Positions 10,426-21,281 are shown, counted from the first letter of the stretch. The stretch: DNA of 40,246 bases from Gnetum montanum (GCA_015680685.1 MNCI01006175.1:783178-823423), one strand, 5' to 3'. Numbers and translations: made by a program. The notes: a model not told the origin generated them from the letters alone.

Positions 10426-13400
10426 ATGGAGAGCCTTCTCGGGCATCTACACGAGCTTTTGGACGTCTATGGCGTTTCTTCCTCCTCCGCCGCTTCTTAC
10501 AACACCAGCAGCGACCGGTACGTGTTTTGCCTCTCTTGTTTATGCGCTTTGCTGATCTGCATTTGCCGTCTCGTTCTTGAACTTTGACAAGATTATGATC
10601 TTCGGAGATTTCGACAGAGTTAGATTTCTTGGCTTTTCATTCTGTATTGTTTGAGTTTGATCAGCGTTTAAACTCTCTGTTATGTTTGCCAAGGCCATCC
10701 GCTATTCTTTGAACTCAGGAGTTCGAATCCAACTCATATGTGATTTTCTCTGTTAAGCTCTTGCAGATCGAACTGTTACCCTGGTCATAGCTTTGAAGTA
10801 CACTAAGCATTTTTAGCTTACGGGACCAAAATTCTCTAGATCTTGTTTGGTGTTGTTTTTCTGCAACTTAAAGAACGATCAAACCGTCGCGGGGTTTTTG
10901 AGGTCTAAGCATTAATTCGAGTGGCTGAACTTTGCAGAGACGAACTTGTCGTTGTATGAACACGATGAATTTTGAGAGATCATGTCAGGTAGATAAGCGC
11001 CTGTTTTAGGCAGCAGGGATCTGAAAATGATAACTATACGTGTTTTGACATTTAAATCCTAATATGATGAACCAATTTAAAATAGTCAGCCCTGGAACGT
11101 GAGTGTTGCATAGTGGCGTTAACAGCAAACTAGTCTTTCCTTCCTTGTATGAAAGCGTCGTGACATTGCAAACTTTGTTGGCGCTACATGTTGTTTGCGG
11201 CCACACTTGCTTCAGGCTGAGTCTTAGACAACTGGGTTATTAGGTGTGCGTTATGTTTTTAGCAAGTGTTTTGTGCTGGGCGTAGTGATTTTATTGGTTG
11301 TTTGCTACATCTGGGAGTTTGTGCACCAAATTTTCCGAAAACTAAGAACTAAGGATGGGTATAGTCTTCTCCAAATATACTGCAACTTTTATTAGTACAT
11401 GCCTCGTGAGATGAAATGATTGTTTCTACTTTCTAGGCAGTGCATTCCTAAGTTTCTGGGAAATTTTCTCCTTCGCCCGAATGTGATGTCTACTTCAAGG
11501 AAGGGTGTAAACTAAAGTTTCTTATTATGTCTGCTTCACTGTTACCAAACTTTCACGTTTTAGATTTTCTGGATTTCTATTGTTTTTATCAATGCAGTGG
11601 ATAGATCAAATTGTTGTCTTGTTACTCAGGCTGTTAAAAATTAGAGTTTTAGATTACTGATAAGCCTCGGATTATTTTTTTCAAGATTCGGGTAATAATA
11701 ACATTCATATACGATTGGTATCAAGCATAATTTTGGTAGATGTGTAGCACTAATCTTGATGACTTTCCCCAAAAAAGGCATATTCATTTTGCCTTTTTAT
11801 TCTATGTTGTGTTTTTCACCGCTTTTTTCTTGGACACCTGGTTCAGATTTGTATCTAATAGCTTTTTGACAATCTGATTTACAAGCGCTCATGAGTGAAA
11901 AAATTTCAGTATTTTGGATTTGTAGAATTTGTGAGAGCTGTCTCTGCAAGATGATATACATGTATTAACTTTATATTTTTCGCATATAACTGTGCTTTTG
12001 TGTCCCGCTTAGCTGCAGCTTTCATATTTGAACATTTATGAAGGAGACACGTTTCATATATAAACTTTTGGGAGCGGTTGGGGGTTAATTGTGGTGGACT
12101 GGTGGGTAAGCAACAAAGGATATATTTAAATTTTGCCAATTACAATGGAACGAGATGCATATTTCTAATTATAAATTAGAAATTGGCGAGAATAGTAGAG
12201 AAAAATGTAAGAAGAATATAAATAATCTCAGAATAATATTGAATTTACAGTAGGTATGCCTACCATGGAGGCAGTTTTCTCTCTTAAGATTTGGAACTTG
12301 TACTGTTTCATTTTGTAAGAATACAAGCATTTCGGTAGTTCCAAAGATAATTGAAGAAGAAGTTTATGTTCAAAATGAACATGTTAGGCAAACCACTAAT
12401 TTCTATCAACGTGTGCAGGTCTGTCGTCAACTTAAATTGCTTTAAGCTACATGTATACAGATATGTCATCAAACACCCATTAATTTAAATTTCAAACTCG
12501 TTCTGTACAGACATCCAATTAAAATGTTTAACTTTTTCCTTGGCTGGAATGCTACTCACAGATTATAAAATTTTTCCTTGGCTGGAATGCTACTCACAGA
12601 TTATAAAATTTCTCGGTTCAAGTTATTTCAGGTACATTTACGAGGTGGCTCAAGGTTGCCTGTTCAAATCACACTTGAGGCACCTTTATGTTCCGTGTAA
12701 GTTCTACGGAACTTTCATGTTAGGCAGATTCTACAGCTTTAATAAATTAGCAAAAATTAAGGAATTCAAGTGAGGAATGATGAATCTCTTACTGATCAGC
12801 CGGATATGAGACTCTGAATGCCATTTTTGGTATAGGCTTGGGACTCAGTATGTCTACTTGTTTTATGCATGTCAGATTGTTTACAAGTTAAACATTTCTA
12901 TATTATTGTTCAAATTAACAACTGTGTGTCTGTTCAGGAAACTTTGCCATCCCTATTGTTGGCTATGAAAGTTCTAGTAAGTAAAATAAGTTGGAAGTTA
13001 GTTTAGGCCTGTGAAAAATAAAACCACTGAAAATAATCGAGATAAAGAAGACTTTCTCTGCATTCTTTCACTTACGACTTCATTGCATGAAATAAATAGA
13101 TGCTGTCTCATTGAAATATAGCGGATACATTACACAGATCATAACGTTGCATGAGGGTTTTTAAAAGTGTGGTGGTGGTGTAGGTGCAGGGCCTAAAGTG
13201 TATCATCTTATTTAATATTCATAGCTATACAAGAATTCCAGGACATTAGATAAATGTAGTTTGTTGGCATACAATGCTGGGTATTGTCTTATTAACTCTT
13301 GATAACTAACTTTCACTTCAGATGCATTAATCTTAGTTGTATATCATGAGCTCCATGTTTTTTTCCTATTGTTTCTGTGGCTATTAAATTTATTTTATTT

Positions 13401-15108
13401 AGCACTTTTACAATATATGGTGTTATATTTTGCATATTTAACTGTCTAAATCTTCCAACTGTTGGTGTTCCATGATGCCTGATATAGCATAATTGGTATT
13501 ATAGGAATAGGGAAAATAGAATAAGTACTGCAGTTACTACATTTGTTATGCATTGGATTTTTAAATGTTATTTGAGACTTTGGACAGTGTTGGTCTCTGT
13601 TCATTCTGCTTTGTTAATTGTTCTCATATCAAATTTTGAAACACGTAAACCCAAATTTCTGAATCCAGCAGCTTCTTCTTGCTATCGTTGCAAAAATAGA
13701 TTATTCTTGCTATCGTTGCGAAAATAGATTATTCGACTTTCCCATGGCCTATTCTTGCTATCGTTGCAAAAATAGATTATTCGACTTTCCCATGACTTAT
13801 TCTTGCTATCGTTGCAAAAATAGATTATTCGACTTATCTAACGCTTCTTTGGTGATGTCCAGGTGGTATGTCTTGGATGTAGACAACAGCTCAGCAGATG
13901 AAGAATGTGACGTATCTATTGCAACAAAATCAAGTGGGGTGAAGATGGCTGAACTTAAATCTCCTCGTAAGAGGCTATGCCGAGAAAAGAATTCTGATTT
14001 GAGAGAGAAGAATTCTGATTCATCTGCTACTGATTCTGGGGATTCGATGGAAGAGAAAATTTGGAGAGAATTTCCAGAGGATCTCCTTGAAAGTGTTATT
14101 GCTCGTCTTCCTGTTGCAGCTTTTTTCCGTTTTCGATCGGTCTGCAGGAGGTGGAATTCTTTACTTAATTCGCGTAGTTTTTCACAGCAGTGTGCCGAAG
14201 TTGCCCCTCAGAGCCCATGGTTTTACACCATAACGCATGAAAATGTGAACAATGGAGCAGTCTACGATCCTTCAATGGAAAAGTGGTACCATTTGTCACT
14301 ACCATCTCTCCCTCCCAAAATAATTGTCCTGCCCGTGACTTCAGCTGGAGGGCTTGTCTGCTTCCTTGATATAGGTCATCGCAATTTCTATGTCTGTAAC
14401 CCACTCACCCATTCTATCAAAGAACTGCCATCAAGATTTGTGAGAGTATGGTCACGAGTGGCTGTAGGAATGATTGCCAACCATGATAGGGTAGGTTACA
14501 AGCTTTTGTGGTTAGGATGTTCTGGGGATTACGAAGTATATGATTCATTAGAAAATACTTGGACCAAACCTGGCATTATGCCCTCACATATAAAACTTCC
14601 TCTTGCCTTGAATTTTAGGTCCCAGGCTATAACAATTGATGGGGTAATGTATTTTATGCGCACCAATCCAGATGGGTTGGTTTCATATAATACTGTCAAG
14701 GGTACATGGCAGCAACTTTGTATTCCATCCCCTCTGCATTCCATGGATCATACTCTTGCTGAATGCAAGGGACGAATTGTACTGGTTGCATTGTTGAAAA
14801 AGAATGCTGCTACCTGTGTTTGCATATGGGAGCTTCAGAAAATGACGCTTCTATGGAAGGAGGTTGACAGAATGCCAAATATGATGTGCCTAGAGTTCTA
14901 TGGTAAGCAGGTTCGCATGACCTGCCTTGGAAATAAAGGTTTGGTTTTGCTTTCGCTGAGATCTAGGCAGCTGAACCGCTTGGTGACTTATGATATGACT
15001 AAAAGGTCCTGGCAGAGGGTGCCAAGTTGTGTTCGTCCTCGTGGACTCAAGGAACAGTGGATTGCTTGTGGAACCTCTTTTCAGCCATGCCTTAATGCTT
15101 TGGCTTAG
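10426..15108 (+). CDS. LCR: F-box/kelch-repeat protein, probable LCR orthologue (two coding exons)
   Basis: I propose exons 10426-10517 and 13863-15108, giving 445 aa. The donor is GACCG|GTACGTG, the acceptor is GTCCAG|GTGG, and the phase-2 join reads SSDR-WYVLDVDN. The N-terminus is serine-rich with a basic SPRKRL patch. The F-box (about residues 97-141) contains IWREFPEDLLESVIARLP and FRFRSVCRRWNSLL. The rest (about 150-440) is a kelch/galactose-oxidase-like domain with YDPSMEKWY, VYDSLENTWTK, SYNTVKGTWQQL and TYDMTKRSWQRV repeats. F-box proteins bind SKP1 and bring substrates to SCF ubiquitin ligases. The conserved WKEVDRMPN segment (residues 362-370) is encoded over a near-perfect miR394 site, which singles out the LCR (At1g27340) family among plant F-box genes. 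In Arabidopsis miR394-LCR acts in leaf shape and shoot stem-cell maintenance. The length is normal and the frame intact. The exon-1 start is inferred from splicing. An alternative start lies at 13744. Confidence 0.85.
12533..12608 (+). repeat. Perfect 38-bp tandem duplication in the intron
   Basis: A 38-base unit starting TTTTTCCTTGGCTGGAATGC is repeated without change at 12533-12570 and 12571-12608. Identity of the two copies implies a recent duplication. Confidence 0.95.
13678..13840 (+). repeat. 48-bp tandem repeat next to the splice acceptor
   Basis: CTTGCTATCGTTGCAAAAAT occurs at 13678, 13706 (one change), 13754 and 13802. The last three copies are spaced exactly 48 bases apart and the first is a shorter 28-base step. 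The last copy ends about 20 bases before the exon-2 acceptor. Because 48 is a multiple of three, the frame of exon 2 stays open through it and would encode a repeated YSCYRCKNRLFDFPM peptide starting at 13744. Confidence 0.9.
14859..14878 (+). promoter_or_regulatory. miR394 target site in the F-box coding region
   Basis: The 20 bases GGAGGTTGACAGAATGCCAA are complementary to plant miR394 (UUGGCAUUCUGUCCACCUCC, from memory) except for one position (T instead of G at base 7 of the site). Pairing across the miRNA seed and the expected cleavage position is complete. The site lies in frame over residues 364-369. It predicts slicing of this mRNA by AGO1-miR394, as described for LCR genes. Confidence 0.85.
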
Positions 15109-16261
15109 ATGCTTGCCATCAAATATATTTAAATCACATGCAAAATTTTTTCTTTCAGGATAAAATACCAATTCCAAGCTAAGTCCACTGCACATTTGTA
15201 CTTGAGATAGTTTGTTTGAAGGAAGAAATTTCCTTGTTTGTTTTTTAGCATCTTTTACAAACTATAAAATACGATGATTATATACTTTCTGGACCTGCAA
15301 CAGCATTCGCTAGTATTTGGCTGGTCCATCCCATTTCTTTTGGCAAATGAATATTATTTTTTTTACCAGTTAGATCTATCAATCCAATAAGAGGATTTTT
15401 ACTTCAAATCTTGTGAAATTTTGCAAGTATTACGAGTCTGGTTTCGGTTCTGAAATGTGATTTCTGTTCTATATTTGCATACTTAAGGAACGACTTTTGC
15501 AGATGAACGTATGCGTCCAAAGTTGTAACATTAGGTTTTTTTAATAATGAATTTTCATACTATTTTATGCCTTAACATTTTGGCCTTAGTCAAGCCATGT
15601 TCATTAAGCGTTGAAAATGTTTATGGTCACTGTAGTATTAGTCTGCAGTTTGCATGTTGACGTGTAGATTTTAACACTCCATTTTTTCTTAAACATATCG
15701 AATATCAGCAATTTCCTTGAGTCTAACAATAGGACCGAAGCAATTTAGCACAGAATTCATAGAATTTGAGTATTCTATGCTATGCAATTTCACGTGTGTG
15801 GGGGGACTGGTTCACGGTCTGCAAGGAACGCCAGGTTCGGATAATACGAGTATACAAGGAACTCTGGTTACTAGAGAATAAGAAGCCTGATGGTGTGAAA
15901 TGCTAGTTGAAGCATGCAAATTATTTGGTATAATTAGATGTTTCCCATAGGGCACTCGATACCTGTATATTGGCTATGCTGCCAGGGCAGCCTCGATACT
16001 AGACTAGAAATTAAAGACATTTATTTCCATTACGTTGGCACAAACAAAATAAAAGTATGATTCAATCTAGTTGGGGGAAAAATACAATACGAGGGAAAGG
16101 TTTTCTTTTTGCAAGCAAACCATGTATGTTTTGGTTCATTTCTTTGTTGGGATGTCGGACCTCTTTATTGGTTGGCTGATTTCACTTAACTTTAATAAAG
16201 TTACGAGAATCCTTTGATCTTTTTAGCACATTACCGAAACATTTTAAGATGCCTTTATGTA
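15109..16261 (+). other. 3' UTR and downstream intergenic DNA
   Basis: After the stop codon the sequence is AT-rich and without coding signal. The 3' UTR of the F-box gene presumably ends within the first few hundred bases, but no single convincing polyadenylation signal stands out. An AATAAA near 16193 seems too far away. Nothing else was recognised. Confidence 0.5.
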
Positions 16262-16990
16262 ATCTTTTTATGAAGCATACTTTTGAAACTTATTCAGTAA
16301 GAGTTGTTGATTTAATCTTTTCTTAATTACACTCAACACACACTTTAACATAGGCATTTCTACTACATGCCCAACATATTGAGCTTGACTTGTTAATAGG
16401 CTACCATTTTGTACCATAAAGGATAATAGATTTAACATAAATTCTAAATAGATTCTTCTATCACAAAGCACACCACTAGCGTCCTACCTTCTTCTCTATT
16501 ATACTTTAATTAAACTAAAGATTCTAAGTATTGAAACTACTTATATTGAGAAACTTTTTTTCATTTTTTTTGGGGGAGGGTGAGTTGAAATCCAAAATAA
16601 GTAGAACATAGGTCCACCCCAAGATTTATGGAATTTTATAACTTAGGGCTACCTAATGGGATCAAACCTGTGACCTAGGATTACTAGGCCAAGACCCATA
16701 CTACTTATGTTGAGAAACTTTTTGGTTTTGAATTCTAATCTTGTATCTTCATTAATTACTTTTCCACTAAAAGTGCATTCCATATATTTTATTTTATTTT
16801 TACTAATCTTCAACCCTTTTGATTTAAGGGTGTTTCTCTAAGTCTCCATTTTCGTAGGTAGGACTTCTTTAGATTTATTCACCAAAATAGGTTCATTAGA
16901 AAGGAGCATACACCAATGGATATCATCTTGAATATATTTGATTAGGTTATCTATAATAATAGCTTAGAGTAGATTCTTGGTGTCACACCC
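16262..16990 (-). pseudogene. LINE reverse-transcriptase C-terminal relic, split by a SINE
   Basis: On the minus strand from about 16985 the frame reads YIQDDIHWCML, then LSNEPILV, KSKGLKISKNKIKYMECTF and SGKV. This follows the pattern of plant LINE polyproteins (IQDEVPWCMLFADDIVLV ... ESKGFKLSRTKTEYMECKF). After the SINE insertion the thumb/connection part continues with DASGVLCDRRI and LNLLSFMVQ (about 16465-16270). The catalytic FADD is replaced by LSNE and there are stops and frameshifts, so the copy is dead. Only the part from the palm's catalytic motif onward is present, as in a 5'-truncated LINE. Confidence 0.8.
16561..16699 (-). mobile_element. tRNA-derived SINE with 24-bp target duplication
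   Basis: The element is flanked by direct repeats reading ACTACTTAT(A/G)TTGAGAAAC plus a T run (16536-16560 and 16700-16723). On the minus strand it starts GGGTCTTGGCCTAGTAATCC, which resembles an RNA polymerase III box A (16678-16692), followed by a box B GGTTTGATCCC (16658-16668; consensus GGTTCRANNCC). A body with CCATAAATCTTGGGGTGGACC and an A-rich 3' end (CCCCAAAAAAAATGA) follows. The layout and sequence recall the Au-SINE family of plants. It lies inside the minus-strand LINE relic, so it is the younger insertion. Confidence 0.8.
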
Positions 16991-17329
16991 TTCGATTTGA
17001 ACCCTCCTTGAACCTTTAACTTATGCTATTTTATTTTATTTAACATGCTTTTTTTTTTATAAAAAAAAATTTTCATGACATCTCATTTTTCATTCTCTCA
17101 TTTGTGACTACCCTTGGCATCTTGTGATAAGGATAGGTTGACTAGACAATTGGCTTCATTAAAGTCATGATAATGGTAAATCTCTCTTTGATTTGATCAT
17201 TTGGTCATGCATAGTTAGTGTTAAGAATCTTTTTGTGGGTCTTATGGCTTTTCATGTTAGTTGTTTCTACAATAGTGCTAGGGAGGACATGTTGACTAGA
17301 TGATTAACCTCACAAGAGTTATGCTAATG
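16991..17329. other. AT-rich DNA between two LINE relics
   Basis: No reading frame is supported. The segment at about 17175-17280 is similar to 18690-18810 (shared blocks TTTGATCAT, TTCTTTTTG/TCTTTTTGTGG, CATGTTAGTT, CAATAGTGC), which suggests duplicated LINE-derived sequence. T-rich and A-rich runs occur at 17049-17072. Confidence 0.5.
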
Positions 17330-18640
17330 GTATTTTTTTATTTGTTTTGTTGATTTTGCAAAAGCATATGACTTGGTGATTCAAAAAAAAAAAAAAAAAA
17401 AAAAAAAAAGTTACGGAAGTAGCTTAATCATTTAGGCATTCTTGAAGAGTTGATAGTAGTAGCTTAAAAGTTGTATGAGAAAGTCATTGAGTTCAAGGAT
17501 AATATCTCAGATATATATTTTAGTTTTTAGCTTTAAAGTAATACTGGAGTGAAGTAAGGCTGTCCATTAGGTATGAAAAATATGCTTAAAGTTTTAGAAA
17601 ATTTTTGCCTTTCCTCTAGTTTAAAAATTAATATGGAGAAAACAAATATGATGATTTGGAGTACAAGAAATGTAAACTATACTTTTATCTTTGGCCCAAC
17701 TAAAATAGAAGTTTTGAACTCCTTTTGTTATTTGAGCCTTCACTATGGAAACAACTACAAATTGGTAAATGTGTCAAGGAAAGAATAGCAAGAAGAATTA
17801 AAGCTTTGTACGTAGGTAAAAATAAGTGCAAGACATTAGGAATATGGACTTGGAAGGTTAGGAAACAAATCTTCCAATTTTTCATTTATCCTATTGTGTT
17901 GTATGGAAGTGTAGTGTGAGGGCCAAGTCTCAATGTGAAAAACTACCATGCTATTGAAAGGGTGCAAAAGACTTTTTTATAGAAGGAATTGCAAGTAAAA
18001 GCTCAAACACCATATTCCATGTTAACTTTTGGAATGTGACTTGCTTCTTTTAGAAGTCGAAGCTCTTTGTTAATTTATTGCTTATATCCAAAATCTCTCA
18101 AACTCAAAGCAACCCAAGTTCTCTATAGTTCTCGAAAGTATAGATGAACAAGATTAGTACTTCAAGGTACACATTGGCTTAATACTTGAAATCTCTCAAT
18201 GGAGGAGACACAGAGAAATCATAAGAACATGTGAAATTTGGTTAAATAATAGGTATTAACAAGGCATTGGTCAAATCTAGAAGGAAAGAAAACATTCTAC
18301 TTGGAGTACATTAGAAATAATTCATTAGATTCTTCAGTCTAGTATCGTATAGCTAATATCCTAGTTAGAGCTTGTAGTTTTATTAGTAGATTTCATTTAA
18401 GTTTGCATTATCTAAGGATAGAAACTGGAAGATGGACTCACCTACCTAAGGAGGAGCACACTTGTAGGTTATGTCAATTTGGAGTACTTTAGGATGAGCA
18501 ACATATTTTTCATAGTTGCCATATGATTAAACAATTGAGGAAAAAATGCAATATTACTATCAACAATTTGTATGATTTATTTTTGATACATCCAATAGTG
18601 GTTAGCCACTCTACTAAGTTAATTTTTATTTTTCATAATA
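17330..18640 (+). pseudogene. LINE polyprotein relic: RT fragments and zinc-knuckle-like tail
   Basis: The frame FVDFAKAYDLV (about 17348-17380) matches the first catalytic-Asp motif of non-LTR reverse transcriptases. After a 27-base A run, LNHLGILEEL, KLYEKVIEFKDN and NTGVK*GCPL follow. The sequence then jumps to LKVLENFCLSSSLKINMEKT (about 17580-17645), so the YADD/FADD catalytic block is deleted. Thumb and C-terminal blocks continue: CVKERIARRIKAL, IFQFFIYPIVLYG, AIERVQKTFL, VKAQTPYSML, and near 18420-18530 RIETGRWTHLPKEEHTCRLC with DEQHIFHSC, a Cys/His-rich end typical of this LINE type. Numerous stops are present. The family differs from the minus-strand LINE next door. Confidence 0.8.
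17383..17409 (+). repeat. Run of 27 A inside the LINE relic
   Basis: An uninterrupted A27 tract separates two parts of the same reverse-transcriptase domain, replacing roughly the segment after the DLV motif. It may be an expanded codon run or the tail of a lost insertion. Confidence 0.95.
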
Positions 18641-18842
18641 TGAATGTATGGGTTGTCCAATAGATCCTATGGGTCTATGAATGTAATAAAATCTTAGTTT
18701 TAGTTTCATTTGATCATGCTTATGAACATATCAAATAGCTAGTGTTGGAATTCTTTTTGGTGGATGTTGTTGTTTTACATGTTAGTTACTTTTGCAATAG
18801 TGCGAGGAAAATTTTGGAACCTAGTGGTGATTAGTTGATTTT

Positions 18843-19683
18843 TGATGAAAAAAAAAGTATCATTTTATAAGGGCTTAGTTGACACTATTTAGACAATGTT
18901 GGTGCTTTAATGTAGCTTTGTTAACTAAGCATTTTCTATGTCACAATTACAAAAAATGCTTACAAATATGGTTCACCTACTGTGTTTAGCCACAAAATGT
19001 GATCAAGAGTATAGCCAAACTCTTGTAGTTTATTTCTGTAGTCTTAATAAATAGTCAACAATTATTTGCAACCTAAAGTTGAGTTGATTGTATGACGTCT
19101 TATTCAAGTAGCAATGTACCTAGACACAATTCATGATGAACAGTAAGACTGAGATTGATTTTTATTCATTACAACACTTTGACTTAGAATGGAATTTAAT
19201 TTTAATGAAATTTATTTTCCATACAACTTAGATAAATATTTACATTTTCATGCACATTAATCATTGGTGGAATAAGCATGACTAGCTTTGAGCATAAACA
19301 TGTATTCACTTAGTAATCTCTATAGTGTTATTGCTTGGTTTGCCCAATCGCATAATGCTTGGTAATCCCAGTTGGGAATAGATATGTATTGTCCTTAGGC
19401 TAGCTTAGGATTTATTTTCTTATTATTAATTACATTAATTAATTAATTAATATGGGTTGATCTAGTTTAGTCAAACCCATACAACATTAATGATCATACA
19501 CCTCACCTTGGATTAAATCATATGTAATAGATCTACCACTAGTCTAAGTGGGAAGATGACGACCTACAATCACATTTAACTATTCAAATGCCACACTAGT
19601 CCCAAGAATGGAATTTGACCAAATTGCATGTAAATTCTTGTGATTTATATGGTTGGGTGTAGGGTCTACTCCATTGCTCATCA
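18843..19683 (+). mobile_element. LTR of element A (Athila-like family)
   Basis: The end is clear: ATTGCTCATCA at 19673-19683, followed by a degenerate primer-binding site TGGTGCCATTGCTAAGG from 19685, like the site of element C. Internal blocks match the other LTRs here: TTATTCAAGTAGCAATGTACCTAG near 19101, shown by its TTATTCAAG start, the TTAATTAATTAAT block and GGTTGGGTGTAGGG near 19650. The start is placed at a TGATGA at 18843 because LTRs of this family begin so and the length then matches the neighbouring LTR. That boundary is tentative. Confidence 0.65.
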
Positions 19684-19684
19684 T

Positions 19685-20447
19685 TGGTGCCATTGCTAAG
19701 GATGGTGCTAATGATCTAGTTTAGTTGTATGATAAATGATCACTATAAAAAATTAATGATGTTTCTTTTAGGAAATATTAATATTTTAAGTCACACATAT
19801 TATTGACTAAAACATGTCTTCTTCATACATGGTCGATAGCCCACCACATAATGAGAACACTAGTAGGGACAATGATAGAATTTACATTGAAGAGATTTGG
19901 AGTGGACCATTGCAAGCAAGGGTTTCATATGCTTATTTCAATCCTTATTACATCTGAAGACTATGTTTACCTATCGCAAACAATCCTATAGGAGATGAAA
20001 TGAGTCCCAAAACATGAAGGGTCTCAAGGCCTAGGACCTCCAGAAGATCCAAACAAGATAAATCATGGGACCATTGGGGAAGACAAAGAAGCATGGTAAT
20101 TCTTCCAATTCATCATCTTCCTTTTCATCTTCATCATCTAGTTTTGACGAAGATGAATGTAGGCATAAAGACAAAGCTCCACTAAGGGATCAAGATGGAG
20201 ACATGATTAGAGATTATATATAAAAGAGATGGCATCAAACGAAGCATAGATGAGACCATGACAATCACACATATAGAAATAGAGATTATGACTATGAGAT
20301 GTCTAATGATGATGAACTCTTATTGGCTACTAGAAGTATGATCTAGATCAGGGAGGTATTAAGACTAGCCCACAAGCATTAGAGGGAAAGTCACATTAAA
20401 CAACATCATATGTATAACATTTCAAAATTTAAGGAAGGCTATAATCA
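19685..20447 (+). pseudogene. Internal 5' part of element A with gag N-terminal relic
   Basis: After the primer-binding site this region encodes a serine-rich segment followed by acidic and basic residues (about 20100-20220) and then DDELLLATRSM and FKEGYNHDE (about 20310-20455). The same order (Ser-rich tract, DDHEERLLTTRSM, FKGGYKVD) is found in the gag region of element C at 23310-23690, so the two are homologous. Several stops interrupt it, and the copy breaks off where the next LTR begins. Confidence 0.65.
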
Positions 20448-21281
20448 TGATGAATCATGAGTCAGGTTGTGTCGACGGGCATGTGTTGATGTATCCCCAT
20501 TGACGCATGGGTTGATGCATTGATGTAGTGTCTGTCTTTGCCTATATAAATGTGCATAGCCACCGCATTTATGGCACCATTGAGTCAATAGAGTAGCTAA
20601 GTTCTTGCAGTTTCATTCTATGAAAGTTAGAATATTTTCTAAATGCCCACAATAGGACTTTAAGGATTGTATGGATCCTTATTCAAGCATCAATGTACCT
20701 GAACACTTTGATGTGTTGATAATAAAGATGAGATTCTTGGAAATCATTGCAACACTCAGAATATATTAATGTTTACTTTCATGCACTTTATGTTTATGTT
20801 CCTAGTTAATTCATACACTTAATTACTACACATAAGTATGAGTGCCTCAAACATACCATTAACGCATGGTAATCCTAGCGGTGTTATCGCTTGGTTTGCC
20901 TAGTAGCCTAATACTTGATAACCCAATAGGATTCTTAATGAGTTCAGGATGTGCATGGAAGGTGGACCTAGATACTTATGTTAGGAAGTAGACTAAGGCA
21001 TTAGATAGTTACTTAGATTAATTCATAATTAATTACTTCATTTCACACTTAGGTTAAATCTGATAAAATATAAAAAAAATAAAAGTCATGTGCCTTGGTT
21101 TACACTTAACCATACACTTGCACTTATACAAGTGAAGCTAATAAGACAACAATCACATCCTTAAGTCACTACCTTGGTCATTGTGCATTTAGAGAGCTAA
21201 TGTCCACAGAATTTGACTGGACTACTAGTGCAATGCTTGTGAATGGTATGGTTGGGCTTAGGGACTACTCATTGCTCATCA
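20448..21281 (+). mobile_element. LTR of element B (related subfamily)
   Basis: It begins near TGATGAATCATGAG and ends ATTGCTCATCA at 21271-21281. A TATA box (TATATAAA) lies at 20543-20550. Shared blocks with the other LTRs include TTATTCAAGCATCAATGTACC, AATAAAGATGAG, the GGTTTGCCTAG region and GGTTGGGCTTAGGG. It differs from the LTR at 18843-19683 too much to be its partner. A weak primer-binding-site remnant follows (about 21290-21308), so this is probably a 5' LTR. Confidence 0.65.

Larger units (their letters stand above)
10518..13862 (+). other. Long intron of the F-box gene (3,345 bp)
   Basis: GTACGTG donor and TGATGTCCAG acceptor. The intron is T-rich and AT-rich compared with the exons and shows no internal gene. 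It holds a perfect 38-bp tandem duplication (12533-12608) and a 48-bp tandem repeat against the acceptor (13678-13840). Part of the intron start is GC-richer, like the leader. Additional small alternative exons cannot be excluded. Confidence 0.75.

Noticed and set aside
13744-13862. ATG at 13744 as the main start of the F-box protein
   Set aside because: The upstream part is a tandem repeat, and splicing from 10517 to 13863 gives a clean phase-2 join with good donor and acceptor; kept only as a possible alternative form.
16658-16692. tRNA gene
   Set aside because: Box A- and B-like motifs are present but no cloverleaf or anticodon arm is formed; target duplications and body sequence show a SINE.
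17383-17409. A27 as the 3' tail of a LINE or SINE insertion
   Set aside because: Reverse-transcriptase sequence of the same domain continues on both sides and no target duplication is seen.
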